A stretch of 64,000 bases of DNA from an uncultured Clostridia bacterium (GTDB lineage Bacteria > Bacillota > Clostridia > Oscillospirales > Acutalibacteraceae), in the NCBI GenBank assembly GCA_944385105.1, contig CALWVR010000027.1, positions 32,249-96,248 of the forward strand, given 5' to 3'. The position numbers and the translations under genes were made by a program. This document shows, piece by piece, positions 41,563-51,621 of this stretch. Below the pieces are notes generated by a model, which saw only the letters and a program-made list of their open reading frames with translations, was not told where the DNA came from and made no database searches. How positions within the stretch are numbered: position 1 is the first letter of the stretch; every line of letters begins with the position of its first letter.

Positions 41563-42471
41563 TTATTTTATATTTTCAGGATACATTGTACAAGCCATAA
41601 ATTTAACGGCTTCTATAAGAGTTTTACCTTGCCTTATCATTAAGCTTTTTTCCATATCAAAGATTTGATTTGATGAAATAGCAGAGAGGTTAGCAAAATC
41701 TTGATTATTAACTAAATTTTCATGTACAGCTTGTGGGCAAAAGATAAAATTAGGATCAGATAATATCAAATGTTCTTTCTCCATTGTATTATTAGTACAA
41801 TCGCTTGCAATATTATCAGCTCCAGCAGATTCAATTAGTTTACCAGCTAAAGTATCGCCACTTGCTACTTTTCCATCAATATCATAAATATAACATGCTG
41901 TAAAGCAGAAATTGCTTGGAACGCGCCTTGAAATATCATCAATTTCTAATAAGATTTTCTTGCAAACATCGGCTGCATTGTCAGCACCGCTTGTTCCTGA
42001 AAATAAGTTCCCGATAGTGTAATACAAAGACTCTAATTCAGAACGACTTTTTGCAGCTGGTAATGAAATAACATTTATATTGTTCTCTTTAAAGTAATTC
42101 TTAATGTCGTTAGGCATTTCTGAATCGCAAATAATTAAATCTGGTGAAAGTGCAGAGATTTCTTGAACATTGGGATTTTCTTGTGTACCAACTGACTTTA
42201 AAACTTTTAGCTCCCTCTGAGTACAATCATCTCCCTTACCTACAAGCTTAATTTCGTTAGAGGTAGCGATAATTATATCTGCAATAGACTCAGATAATAC
42301 AACTACTCTCTCAGGGTATTTAGAAAAGACAGTACCATCTATAGTTATAGGGTACCCGGGAGAACTATCGTGACTTTCTTCTTTTGAATTATTACAACCG
42401 CATGTAATTAATATTAAAACTGAACATACCAGTAACATAATGAACGTATAGATTTTAGACTTCATTTTCAT
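41563..42471 (-). CDS. Periplasmic-binding lipoprotein of an iron/cobalamin-type ABC importer
   Basis: 302-residue secreted substrate-binding protein of the TroA/BtuF fold (ERVVVLSESIADIIIATSNEIKLVG at the start of the fold). The signal peptide ends in TCGC with a lipid-anchor Cys. Typical ligands are siderophores, haem or cobalamin; the ligand is not visible. GGAGG lies before two close ATG codons (42471, 42465). No permease or ATPase of that importer class is next to it, so it is an orphan here. Confidence 0.82.
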   Translation of the reverse strand: MKMKSKIYTFIMLLVCSVLILITCGCNNSKEESHDSSPGYPITIDGTVFSKYPERVVVLSESIADIIIATSNEIKLVGKGDDCTQRELKVLKSVGTQENPNVQEISALSPDLIICDSEMPNDIKNYFKENNINVISLPAAKSRSELESLYYTIGNLFSGTSGADNAADVCKKILLEIDDISRRVPSNFCFTACYIYDIDGKVASGDTLAGKLIESAGADNIASDCTNNTMEKEHLILSDPNFIFCPQAVHENLVNNQDFANLSAISSNQIFDMEKSLMIRQGKTLIEAVKFMACTMYPENIK

Positions 42472-42616
42472 ATATCCTCCATAAACTCTTGCAATTTGAC
42501 AAATAAACACTAATAATATAATAATATTAACATAAATATTATAGTAGTCAACAAAGTGAAAGAATTATTTTCTTAGGTGTATAGATTTTGTGCTGGATAA
42601 GGAGACTATTTTATGG

Positions 42617-42622
42617 TATAAT
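42617..42622 (+). promoter_or_regulatory. Extended -10 box before the M16 protease operon
   Basis: TGGTATAAT (TATAAT at 42617-42622) without a clear -35; AGGAGG and the ATG follow. Confidence 0.5.
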
Positions 42623-42656
42623 GTGTATGATAATATTATAAATAGGAGGTTTTAGA

Positions 42657-43928
42657 ATGAACAAGAATCTTATTAGTCACAGGATTTGTGATGGTGTAAA
42701 CTTTAATGCGATAAAAGATACCCGTTTTAAGACAGAGCGAATATCAGTTAATATGTTTTTACCTCTTGATGAGAAAACAGCAGCCAAGAATGCTATTTTG
42801 CCATTCTTACTTAGTAAATCATGCAAAAAATATCCAGATCTAACAAAACTTAATAGACGTCTATCAGAATTATATGGGGCTACTATTCATTGTGATGTAA
42901 GTAAAATTGGAGACGTACAAGCCTTAACTATATCAGGGATATTTCTTGATGATAGGTATGCACTTGAAGATGATAAGGTTTCTGAAAATATGACGAAACT
43001 TATTTGTGACTTAATCTTTGAACCTCTTTTAGTTGACGGAACATTTTCTAAATATAACATAGAACAAGAAAAAAGACAGTTAGTTGAACTAATTGATTCA
43101 GAATACAATGATAAAAGGGTTTTTGCAAAGCTTCGTTGTGAACAGTTAATGTGCAAGAATGAAAGATTTGGGATTAGCCGATTTGGAAAGAGAGAAGAGG
43201 TATTAGCTCTTACACCTGAGGTTGTGTATTCAGCATGGCAGAATGCTTTGGAAACCGCTAAAATAGAAATAATGGCTCTTGGAGATATCAATATAGATGC
43301 AACTGCGGAAGTTTTTAGACAAGCTTTTCTAAATGTAAAGAGAAAAAATGTTGCAGATTGTGAAACTGAAATCGTAAAAAGTGCCGATAAGGTGTCAGAA
43401 TATAAGGATATTATGGATGTCTCTCAGTCTAAATTAGTTTTAGGGTTTAGGACTAAATTTGCACAAAATGACAAAGAGGTTATGGCTACTCGAGTTATGG
43501 CTGCTTTATATGGCGCTACGCCGAATTCAAAATTATTTTTAAACGTAAGGGAAAAGTTAAGCTTGTGCTATTATTGTTCAGCAAGATACGACAAGAGCAA
43601 GGGAATTATGATGGTTCAGAGCGGTGTAGAAAAAGAAAATATAGAAAAAGCTAAATTAGAGATAATAAAGCAACTTGAAGAAATAAAAAAGGGAAACTTT
43701 CAAGACAGCGAACTTGAGGCAATTAAGAAAAGCTTGTGTAATAGTTTTAGAACTATTGGGGATCTTTTAAGTGGTCTTGAAAATCTCTACCTTTCTCAGG
43801 TTTTTGATGATGAACTTTTTACTCCAGAGCAATATGTGGAAAGAATAAATGCAGTAACAAAAGAACAGGTTATTGATGCTGCGAAGGCAACTACACTTGA
43901 TACAGTGTATGAACTTGTAAGTAAGTAG
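42657..43928 (+). CDS. M16-family peptidase-like protein, non-catalytic partner (YmfF-like)
   Basis: 423 residues with the two-domain M16 (insulinase) fold but no HxxEH zinc motif. At the expected place it reads FLLSKSCKKYP, as in the YmfF branch. It probably pairs with the active subunit next door as a heterodimer. AGGAGG precedes the ATG. The second gene begins 13 bases after its stop. Confidence 0.87.
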   Translation: MNKNLISHRICDGVNFNAIKDTRFKTERISVNMFLPLDEKTAAKNAILPFLLSKSCKKYPDLTKLNRRLSELYGATIHCDVSKIGDVQALTISGIFLDDRYALEDDKVSENMTKLICDLIFEPLLVDGTFSKYNIEQEKRQLVELIDSEYNDKRVFAKLRCEQLMCKNERFGISRFGKREEVLALTPEVVYSAWQNALETAKIEIMALGDINIDATAEVFRQAFLNVKRKNVADCETEIVKSADKVSEYKDIMDVSQSKLVLGFRTKFAQNDKEVMATRVMAALYGATPNSKLFLNVREKLSLCYYCSARYDKSKGIMMVQSGVEKENIEKAKLEIIKQLEEIKKGNFQDSELEAIKKSLCNSFRTIGDLLSGLENLYLSQVFDDELFTPEQYVERINAVTKEQVIDAAKATTLDTVYELVSK

Positions 43929-43941
43929 GAGGTGTAAAGGA

Positions 43942-45237
43942 ATGAATAATTTAAAAGAAATAAAGAACGAGAGAATCGGCGATAAATATTTTGAAATAGA
44001 CCATAGTTCAGGTCTGAAGATTTATGTGTATCCACAAAAGGGGAGAAGTTCTACTTATGCTGTTATAGGAACTAAGTATGGGGCAATAAATACTAAATTT
44101 AAGTATAAAGATAGTGAAGAAATTATAACTGTACCAGATGGAATAGCACATTATCTAGAACACAAGCTCTTTGAAAGTGAGGATGGGGACGCCTTTTCAA
44201 AATACGCTAAAACAGGCGCTTCAGCTAATGCATATACTTCTTTTGACACAACATGTTATTTATTTTCATGCACAGAGAATTTTGAGGAGTCATTAAGAAT
44301 TCTTTTGGGCTTAATACAATCTCCATATTTTACAGATGAAAATGTACAAAAGGAAAGAGGGATTATAGGACAAGAAATAAAGATGTATGAGGATGAACCT
44401 TCATGGAAGGTAATGTTCAACCTTTTGGGAGCTATGTATAAGAATCATCCGGTGAAGGTTGACATAGCAGGAACCATAGAGTCAATTTCTCATATAAACC
44501 CTGAAAATCTTTATGAATGTTACAATGCATTTTACAATTTAAATAATATGGTACTTTGTGTTGCTGGGAACGTAAATCCAGAACAAATTATAAAAATAGC
44601 AGACCAATGTTTAAAACCATCTGAGAAGAGGGTCCCTGAAACTATATTCCCGGATGAACCATATGAGATTGTTAAGGAAAGAGTAGAACAGCACTTTGAA
44701 ATAAATATGCCATCTTTTCAATTAGGATTTAAAGAAAAGGCTTCAACAAAGAAGTTGACAGCAAAGCAAATATGTGAGACTGATATAATATTAAACACAA
44801 TAGCATCTGGCTCTTCTAAACTTTATAAGAAGCTTCTTGATGAAAATCTTATAAATGATACATTTGGATATGAGTACTTTGAGGGAACCGGGTATGCAGC
44901 GGTAATATTTTCAGGTGAATCTAAAGACCCTGATAAGGCAGCAGAGATAATAAAGGAGTATGTAAAAGAACTTCATGAGACTGGAATTAGCAATGAAGAC
45001 TTTGAAAGAGCTAAGAAGGATATATACGGACGAAATGTGTCAATGCTAAATAGTCCAGAGAATATAGCTAATGCAATGTTAAGTCTTTATTTTGCTGATA
45101 GAGAACTTTATAATATGGTGGAGTGCTTGGCAAATACGACCCTTGAAGATGTGAATAATAGATTAAAAGAACAGCTTGATGTTTCAAATTGTGCATTGTC
45201 TGTTGTTCTTCCCATAAAAGATAAAGAGGGCAAATAG
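43942..45237 (+). CDS. M16-family zinc protease, catalytic partner (YmfH-like)
   Basis: 431 residues. The inverted zinc motif HxxEH appears as AHYLEHKLFE near residue 70, with the downstream Glu in GIIGQEIKMYEDEP. AGGAGGTG precedes the ATG. With the preceding gene it matches the YmfF-YmfH pair of Bacillota. The substrate is unknown. First part of an operon running to hemW. Confidence 0.9.
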   Translation: MNNLKEIKNERIGDKYFEIDHSSGLKIYVYPQKGRSSTYAVIGTKYGAINTKFKYKDSEEIITVPDGIAHYLEHKLFESEDGDAFSKYAKTGASANAYTSFDTTCYLFSCTENFEESLRILLGLIQSPYFTDENVQKERGIIGQEIKMYEDEPSWKVMFNLLGAMYKNHPVKVDIAGTIESISHINPENLYECYNAFYNLNNMVLCVAGNVNPEQIIKIADQCLKPSEKRVPETIFPDEPYEIVKERVEQHFEINMPSFQLGFKEKASTKKLTAKQICETDIILNTIASGSSKLYKKLLDENLINDTFGYEYFEGTGYAAVIFSGESKDPDKAAEIIKEYVKELHETGISNEDFERAKKDIYGRNVSMLNSPENIANAMLSLYFADRELYNMVECLANTTLEDVNNRLKEQLDVSNCALSVVLPIKDKEGK

Positions 45238-45239
45238 TC

Positions 45240-46049
45240 ATGCTGGCTACGGTTTATAATGTAGATTTTCCAGGATTAAACTTACATTTTAAGATAAACC
45301 CAGTTGCTTTTAGTATAGGAGGACTTAAAGTATATTGGTATGGAATAATATTGTGTGTGGGGTTTTTAATTGCATTTTTTTACTGTTTATCAAATTGTAA
45401 AAGATTCTCTTTAGATAAGTCTGACATGGTCGATGCAATACTTGTTGGGTTAATTTGTGGCCTGATTGGAGCAAGGCTTTACTACGTTATATTTTATCCA
45501 GGTAGTTTATATAGAGAAGACCCAATTAGGATATTTTATATTAATGAAGGTGGAATAGCTATTTACGGCGGACTTATAGGAGGAATCGCTGGAGGGCTTA
45601 TAGTTGCTAAGATCAAGAAGCTTAATATAATGGCGGCTCTTGATCTTACAGCTTTAAGTTTTTTGATTGGACAAAGTATAGGAAGATGGGGCAATTTTGT
45701 AAATCAAGAGGCATTTGGAACAGAAACTGACATATTCTGTAGAATGGTAAGTGAAAAAACTGGGGGGTTAGGAGTTCATCCTTGCTTTTTATATGAGTCT
45801 ATATGGTGTATCTTAGGATTTGTTTTACTTCATTTTTTTAGTATTAAGTATAGAAAATATAATGGACAAATATTTTTAATGTATCTGGTTTGGTATGGAA
45901 TCGAAAGAATGGTTGTAGAGGGATTAAGGACTGATAGCCTCTACATTCCGTACCTTGGAATAAGAGTTTCTCAGCTTGTAGCATTTTGTACAGCTGTTGT
46001 GGCGGGATTTTTACTTATAAAATTTAGAAATAAATCCACCTTATCTTGA
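45240..46049 (+). CDS. lgt: Prolipoprotein diacylglyceryl transferase Lgt
   Basis: 269-residue membrane enzyme that attaches diacylglycerol to the lipobox Cys of prolipoproteins. Seven hydrophobic segments, GARLYYVIFYP, GGIAIYGGLIGG, and the signature GQSIGRWGNFVNQEAFG near residue 144. Two bases separate it from the M16 gene. Confidence 0.95.
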   Translation: MLATVYNVDFPGLNLHFKINPVAFSIGGLKVYWYGIILCVGFLIAFFYCLSNCKRFSLDKSDMVDAILVGLICGLIGARLYYVIFYPGSLYREDPIRIFYINEGGIAIYGGLIGGIAGGLIVAKIKKLNIMAALDLTALSFLIGQSIGRWGNFVNQEAFGTETDIFCRMVSEKTGGLGVHPCFLYESIWCILGFVLLHFFSIKYRKYNGQIFLMYLVWYGIERMVVEGLRTDSLYIPYLGIRVSQLVAFCTAVVAGFLLIKFRNKSTLS

Positions 46050-46093
46050 AGTAAAATGGGAATATTTTAAAAGTTAGTTTGAGGTGATTGAAT

Positions 46094-47902
46094 TTGGACT
46101 TCCCACAGGATCAAATTAGAAATTTTAGCATAATTGCCCATATCGACCATGGTAAGTCTACCCTTGCAGATAGAATTTTGGAGCAGACTCAGTCGGTATC
46201 ATTAAGGGAAATGTCAGATCAGTTGCTTGACAACATGGATCTGGAAAGAGAAAGAGGAATAACAATAAAAGCACATGCAGTAACACTTCTATATAAAGCT
46301 AATGATGGAAAGGACTATATATTTAATTTGATAGATACACCAGGACATGTTGACTTTAATTATGAGGTGTCAAGATCACTGGCAGCCTGTGAGGGGGCTA
46401 TATTAGTAGTAGATGCCTCTCAAGGAATAGAGGCACAAACTTTAGCTAATACTTATTTAGCGGTTGATGCTGGCCTCGAGGTTATACCAGTAATCAATAA
46501 AATAGATTTGCCAAGCGCGGACCCTGAGAGAGTAAAGAATGAAATCGAGAATGTTATAGGAATCCCGGCAGATGAAGCGCCGTTAGTTTCAGCAAAAACT
46601 GGTCTTAATGTGAAAGATGTTTTAGAAAGTATTGTTAAGCTCGTACCACCACCAAAAGGCTCTAAACAAGCTCCTTTAAAGGCTCTTATATTTGATTCAT
46701 ATTATGATTCGTATAAAGGTGTAATTATATATGTAAGAATTAAGGAAGGCATAGTAAAGGTTGGAGACGAAATAAAGCTTATGTCCACAGGAGCCAAGTT
46801 TGTTGTTACAGAGTGTGGATTTTTAAAGGCTACTAATATAGAACCGACTGCAAAACTTGTCGCAGGTGAAGTTGGCTATATAGCAGCATCTATTAAATCT
46901 GTAAATGATGCTAGAGTTGGAGATACAGTAACCTTAGTTGAAAATCCAGCCACAGAACCTTTGCCGGGGTACAGGACTGTTCATCCAATGGTCTTTTGTG
47001 GTATATATCCAGTAGACGGCTCTAAATATTCAGACTTAAGAGAGGCACTTGAAAAACTCCAACTTAATGATGCATCTTTATCGTTTGAGCCGGAAACCTC
47101 AGTTGCACTAGGCTTCGGGTTTAGGTGCGGATTCCTGGGTCTTTTACATATGGAGATCATACAGGAAAGGCTTGAGAGAGAATATAATTTTGATATAATT
47201 ACAACAGCTCCAAGCGTTATATATAGGATAACGAAGACGGACGGTGAGGTTGTATATATAGATAATCCTACGAATTATCCTAATACTTCTTTAATATTAA
47301 AAGCAGAAGAACCTATGACTAATGCGCATATTTATTCACCTAGTGAGTATGTTGGAAATATAATGAACCTTTGTCAGGATAGACGGGGGATATTTAAAGA
47401 CATGAAATATATCGATAACGATAGGGTAGATATACATTATGAGTTACCTTTGAATGAGATAATATATGACTTTTTTGATACACTTAAGTCTAGAACAAGA
47501 GGATATGCTTCATTTGACTATGAGGTAAAAGGCTATGTGGAATCAGACCTCGTAAAGCTTGACATAATGCTAAATGGAGATATAGTTGATGCCCTTTCAT
47601 TTATAATACATCGGGAGAAAGCATATCAAAGAGGCAGAAAAATGGCAGAAAAGCTTAAGGAAAAGATACCGCGGCAATTATTTGAAGTACCAATACAAGC
47701 TTGTATTGGCGGAAAAATCATTGCAAGGGAAACAGTTAAGGCCATGAGGAAAGATGTACTTGCAAAGTGCTATGGAGGAGATATAACTCGTAAAAAGAAA
47801 CTTCTTGAAAAACAAAAAGAAGGAAAAAAGAAAATGCGGAAGTTGGGAACAGTTGATGTACCTCAGGATGCATTTATGTCAGTTTTAAAGTTAGATGATT
47901 AG
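46094..47902 (+). CDS. lepA: Elongation factor 4 (LepA)
   Basis: 602-residue ribosomal back-translocase GTPase. G domain with [10 protein letters not shown] near residue 15, DTPGH and NKID; then EF-G-like domains and the LepA C-terminal domain with [17 protein letters not shown] and a basic tail. TTG 46094 lies 6 bases beyond GAGGTGA; TTG 46088, two codons earlier, is too close. In operon with lgt. Confidence 0.94.
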   Translation: MDFPQDQIRNFSIIAHIDHGKSTLADRILEQTQSVSLREMSDQLLDNMDLERERGITIKAHAVTLLYKANDGKDYIFNLIDTPGHVDFNYEVSRSLAACEGAILVVDASQGIEAQTLANTYLAVDAGLEVIPVINKIDLPSADPERVKNEIENVIGIPADEAPLVSAKTGLNVKDVLESIVKLVPPPKGSKQAPLKALIFDSYYDSYKGVIIYVRIKEGIVKVGDEIKLMSTGAKFVVTECGFLKATNIEPTAKLVAGEVGYIAASIKSVNDARVGDTVTLVENPATEPLPGYRTVHPMVFCGIYPVDGSKYSDLREALEKLQLNDASLSFEPETSVALGFGFRCGFLGLLHMEIIQERLEREYNFDIITTAPSVIYRITKTDGEVVYIDNPTNYPNTSLILKAEEPMTNAHIYSPSEYVGNIMNLCQDRRGIFKDMKYIDNDRVDIHYELPLNEIIYDFFDTLKSRTRGYASFDYEVKGYVESDLVKLDIMLNGDIVDALSFIIHREKAYQRGRKMAEKLKEKIPRQLFEVPIQACIGGKIIARETVKAMRKDVLAKCYGGDITRKKKLLEKQKEGKKKMRKLGTVDVPQDAFMSVLKLDD

Positions 47903-47924
47903 TTGCTTTAATTAGGAGGTTAGG

Positions 47925-48695
47925 ATGATACTGCACATTGCTATAAAATCTCAGTGGGAAGAAAGTGTAGATAAGGGACACTATGGAGCGCCCCTTTTAG
48001 AGAAAGATAGATTTATACATTGTTCTAAAATAGAAAATATTGTGGACGTAGCGAATAGTAATGACTATTTAAGAAATGTTAAGGAACAAATGGTTATTTT
48101 ATGTGTGGACGAAGAAAAGCTTAAAGCCGAAGTTAGATATGAGCAAGAGGGAAAGCTTGGAATAGAGTTTCCACATGTGTATGGCTTAATAAATGTGGAC
48201 GCTGTTATTGATGTAGTGGACTTGAATAAGGACGTAAATGGTGATTTTATTTTTCCTGATAAATTAATTAAATATGTAAAATATGAAAAGTCATGTGGGG
48301 CAATTATAATAGACAATAGTTTAGATACACCAAAAGTATTATTAATTAAACATGTAAATGGTGAACACATGGGCTTTCCTAAAGGCCATGTGGAGGGAAA
48401 TGAAACAGAAGTGGAAACAGCAGTACGTGAAATAAAAGAAGAAACTTCACTGAATGTTTTGATTGACGATAAATTTAGGTATGTAACAAGATACTTCCCT
48501 AAGAATGGTGTTATAAAGGATGTTATTTATTTTATAGCTACTCCTATTAATAATGATATAAAGGTCCAAGACGCGGAGGTACTTGGATTTAAGTGGTGTA
48601 CCTTTAATGAAGCGGAGAAGTTAATTACATATAGAGCAAATTTATTAGCGCTTAGAGCTGCAAAAGAATACTTTAGAGTAGAAAAGTATAGATGA
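47925..48695 (+). CDS. DUF952-Nudix fusion protein
   Basis: 256 residues, two domains. The first 110 (HIAIKSQWEESVDKG, DRFIHCS, PHVYGLIN) match DUF952, a small family of unknown activity. Residues about 125-250 form a Nudix hydrolase with box GHVEGNETEVETAVREIKEE, used to cleave nucleoside diphosphates linked to another group (Ap4A-type architecture is possible). AGGAGGT precedes the ATG. It overlaps hemW by four bases. Confidence 0.85.
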   Translation: MILHIAIKSQWEESVDKGHYGAPLLEKDRFIHCSKIENIVDVANSNDYLRNVKEQMVILCVDEEKLKAEVRYEQEGKLGIEFPHVYGLINVDAVIDVVDLNKDVNGDFIFPDKLIKYVKYEKSCGAIIIDNSLDTPKVLLIKHVNGEHMGFPKGHVEGNETEVETAVREIKEETSLNVLIDDKFRYVTRYFPKNGVIKDVIYFIATPINNDIKVQDAEVLGFKWCTFNEAEKLITYRANLLALRAAKEYFRVEKYR

Positions 48696-49798
48696 ATAGT
48701 TCTGTAGGACTTTATATTCACGTACCATTTTGTAACTCAAAATGTCCTTATTGTGACTTTTACTCTATTAATTTATACAAAGATGCCTTAAATGCATATG
48801 TTGATAAAATTTGCAGTGAACTTTTATATTATAGTAATATGGTAGGAAAAGAAATAGATACAATATATTTTGGTGGAGGGACTCCAAGTCTTCTTAAAAC
48901 TGAACACTTTGAAGAAATATTAGGAGTTATATATAAGTTTTTCAATGTTAAAAAAGAGACCGAAATAACATTAGAAGTAAACCCAACAACTAGAAATAAT
49001 CTAGATTTTATTGGCTTGAGAACTTTGGGCATTAATAGGCTATCGATCGGGCTTCAATCAGCGAATGATAATGAACTTAAGAAGCTGGGAAGGAGACATA
49101 CGGTTAGTGATGCTGAAAATACTATAAGGTTAGCACAAAGCAAAGGCTTTAAAAATATTTCACTAGACTTGATGATTGCAATTCCAGGACAAACAAAGGA
49201 AAGTTTACTAAGGTCTATAAAGTTTTGTTGCGAAATTAATATTCAACATGTTTCTTCGTACTTGTTGAAAATTGAAGAGGGAACGGAATTTTATAAAAAC
49301 AGAAATACCCTTAAACTGAAAGATGAAGACGAACAGGCAGAGCTGTATCTTTTACTTTGCGAAACGTTAAAGTCATATGGATTTAATCATTATGAGATAT
49401 CTAACTTTTCTAAACCTGGTTATCAAAGTGCTCATAATCTAAAATATTGGAATGCTAATGAGTATATAGGCATAGGACCGTCTGCACATTCCTTTTTAAA
49501 CGGCACAAGGTTTTACTATAAGAGAGATTTAAAGAGCTTTTTTAATACACCCAAGGTTATATATGACGGAAAAGGTGGAGATGAACAAGAGTATTCTATG
49601 CTCAGGCTTCGGCTATCAGAGGGCCTTAAAAATCATATTTACAAAGAAAGATTTGACCACGGAATACCAAGTCAATACTTTAAAAATGCTAAATTTTATG
49701 AACAGTATGGTTTGGTGAGATGTACTGAAGATTCTATAAGTCTTACAGATAAAGGATTTTTAGTCTCAAATAAACTTATAGGTGAGATAATACAATAA
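48692..49798 (+). CDS. hemW: Radical SAM haem chaperone HemW
   Basis: 368-residue radical SAM protein, formerly called oxygen-independent coproporphyrinogen oxidase-like. The cluster motif is CNSKCPYCDF near residue 14, with YFGGGTPS and the HemW C-terminal domain including HYEISNFSKPGYQSAHNLKYW. By homology it binds and delivers haem rather than oxidising coproporphyrinogen. It overlaps the Nudix gene by 4 bases and closes the operon. Confidence 0.9.
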   Translation: MNSSVGLYIHVPFCNSKCPYCDFYSINLYKDALNAYVDKICSELLYYSNMVGKEIDTIYFGGGTPSLLKTEHFEEILGVIYKFFNVKKETEITLEVNPTTRNNLDFIGLRTLGINRLSIGLQSANDNELKKLGRRHTVSDAENTIRLAQSKGFKNISLDLMIAIPGQTKESLLRSIKFCCEINIQHVSSYLLKIEEGTEFYKNRNTLKLKDEDEQAELYLLLCETLKSYGFNHYEISNFSKPGYQSAHNLKYWNANEYIGIGPSAHSFLNGTRFYYKRDLKSFFNTPKVIYDGKGGDEQEYSMLRLRLSEGLKNHIYKERFDHGIPSQYFKNAKFYEQYGLVRCTEDSISLTDKGFLVSNKLIGEIIQ

Positions 49799-49823
49799 AT
49801 ATTTCTCAATTTTTTATAGGTAC

Positions 49824-49853
49824 TTGATTAATTTATAATTATATGCTTATAAT
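49824..49853 (+). promoter_or_regulatory. Promoter of the DUF1858 gene
   Basis: TTGATT 49824-49829, 18-bp spacer, TATAAT 49848-49853. Confidence 0.6.
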
Positions 49854-49878
49854 AATGTATAATATATAAGGAGTTGTA

Positions 49879-50085
49879 ATGTTAATGACTGTAACAAAAG
49901 ATACTATTATTGGAGATATTCTTGATTTTGATGAAACTACTGCAGAATATTTTTTAGAGATGGGAATGCATTGTTTAGGATGCCCTTCATCTAGAGGAGA
50001 GACCATTGAGCAAGCATGTGCTGTACATGGAACAGATGCAGATGAACTTGTTAGTAAAATAAATGAACATATTTCTTCTAAATGA
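49879..50085 (+). CDS. DUF1858 small Cys protein
   Basis: 68 residues of the DUF1858 type: TKDTIIGDILDFDETTAEYF, then MGMHCLGCPSSRGETIEQAC with the two Cys of a CxxC pair. These small proteins are common in anaerobes and may handle iron-sulfur or redox chemistry; no function is established. GGAGT precedes the ATG. Confidence 0.85.
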   Translation: MLMTVTKDTIIGDILDFDETTAEYFLEMGMHCLGCPSSRGETIEQACAVHGTDADELVSKINEHISSK

Positions 50086-50095
50086 CAATAACATT

Positions 50096-50126
50096 TTAAC
50101 CGCTCTGGACATGTCAGAGCGGTTAA
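50096..50126 (+). terminator. Perfect 12-bp hairpin after the DUF1858 gene
   Basis: Arms TTAACCGCTCTG (50096-50107) and CAGAGCGGTTAA (50115-50126). The T-run after it is poor, so it may attenuate or stabilise RNA rather than terminate. Confidence 0.55.
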
Positions 50127-50144
50127 TTAATGTGAGGTATTTAT

Positions 50145-50852
50145 ATGAATCTTGATAAAAGACTTTTGTGTTGCGCTAACTTAATAAGACCAAACTGCAG
50201 GGTAGTAGATGTTGGTACAGATCATGCATATCTTTTGATATGGCTTGCTCAAAATAAAATGATAAAATACGGTATAGCATCTGACCTAAGAAAGGGGCCA
50301 CTAGCAAATGCAATAGATAACATAAAAAAGTATAAGGTGGATAATATTTTAGAAGCCCGCCTTTCGGATGGACTTTTGAATATAAAAGAAAATGAAGTAG
50401 ATGATATAGTAATAGCTGGAATGGGAGGAGAACTTATTTCGCAAATAATTAAAGGAGCTGAATGGTTAAAAAATAAAGATAAACATTTAATATTGCAGCC
50501 AATGACTTGTGCTAAAGAATTAAGAGAGTTTTTATATAAGGAAGGATACGACATTTTAAAAGAGAATACAGTCCTATCTAGCAGTAGGGTTTATAGCGTT
50601 ATGCTAGCAAGATTTTCTCATACTAGTCGTGAAGTACATGAATTGTATCCTTATATAGGTAAGATATTAGATAATTATGATTATAGTACGGGTATATATA
50701 TCAAGAGAGAGATAAGAGACTTAAAAAATAAGTGCAAGGGATTTTCGGCTGTTAAAAATACAGAAGCAGAAAATGAGTTAAACGAAGTAATAAAGAAGCT
50801 TGAATTGTTATATAAGGAGTATGATCATGACAACTGTACAGAGCATTTATAA
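50145..50852 (+). CDS. trmK: tRNA (adenine-22-N1)-methyltransferase TrmK
   Basis: 235-residue SAM-dependent methyltransferase: NCRVVDVGTDHAYLLIWLAQ (SAM loop) near residue 18 and DIVIAGMGGELI near 86. Methylates A22 of tRNAs. Its end overlaps the Nif3-like gene by 26 bases, the conserved trmK-Nif3 pair of Bacillota. Confidence 0.92.
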   Translation: MNLDKRLLCCANLIRPNCRVVDVGTDHAYLLIWLAQNKMIKYGIASDLRKGPLANAIDNIKKYKVDNILEARLSDGLLNIKENEVDDIVIAGMGGELISQIIKGAEWLKNKDKHLILQPMTCAKELREFLYKEGYDILKENTVLSSSRVYSVMLARFSHTSREVHELYPYIGKILDNYDYSTGIYIKREIRDLKNKCKGFSAVKNTEAENELNEVIKKLELLYKEYDHDNCTEHL

Positions 50853-51606
50853 TTTTTTTAATAAAATAGCACCATTTGATACAGCTATGGATTTTGATAA
50901 TGTTGGTATTTTGGTGGGAGACAAAGACAAGGCTATTAAAAGAGTGATTGTTGCCCTGGATATAACCGATTTGGTAGTAAGAGAAGCGTACGCTTTAAAG
51001 GCTGACTTAATTATAAGCCATCATCCTGTAATTTTTAATCCTTTAACTAGGCTAGATTCTAATTCTATACCATATAAATTGGCGAATTTAGGGATATCTG
51101 CAATATGTGTACATACTAACCTTGATATGGCAAAGGAAGGAGTAAACTATTGGTTAGCGAATGCTTTGGAATTAAATGTAGTAGGTGCACTTTCTTATTA
51201 TGAATGTAAAGAAATGAAATTGCCCTTAGGATTAGTGGGCTTTTTGTCAAATCCTTATACACCAGAAGGCTTTGCAAGATATGTGAAGGAACGGCTTGAC
51301 TGTAGTGGAGTACGATTTATAAAAACATGTAACGAAATATCAAAGGTAGGTATTTGTTCAGGGGCAGGAGGAGATTTAATAGATAAAGCTAAGAAATTAA
51401 ATGTTGATGCTTTTGTGACGGGTGAGATAAAGCACCATGAAATACTTTTTGCGAGTGAAAATAATATTTGTGTAGTTGATGCGGGACATTTTAAAACAGA
51501 AGATGTTGTTATTCTTCCTCTTGTTAAAATGTTAAGTAAGGAGTTCTCGGATATAGAGTTTATAAAGTCAAGAGAGTGTGATGATGGAATAAAATATTTA
51601 GTTTAA
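50827..51606 (+). CDS. Nif3-like dinuclear metal-centre protein
   Basis: 259-residue DUF34/Nif3 family protein, with metal ligands in DLIISHHPVIFNPL near residue 57, VHTNLD near 96, and the late VTGEIKHHEILFA and DAGHFKTE. AAGGAGT lies before ATG 50827; the earlier in-frame ATG 50821 abuts that site. Possibly GTP-cyclohydrolase-like chemistry, but the reaction is not established. Co-translated with trmK. Confidence 0.88.
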   Translation: MTTVQSIYNFFNKIAPFDTAMDFDNVGILVGDKDKAIKRVIVALDITDLVVREAYALKADLIISHHPVIFNPLTRLDSNSIPYKLANLGISAICVHTNLDMAKEGVNYWLANALELNVVGALSYYECKEMKLPLGLVGFLSNPYTPEGFARYVKERLDCSGVRFIKTCNEISKVGICSGAGGDLIDKAKKLNVDAFVTGEIKHHEILFASENNICVVDAGHFKTEDVVILPLVKMLSKEFSDIEFIKSRECDDGIKYLV

Positions 51607-51621
51607 GGGGGAGAAGTAGTT

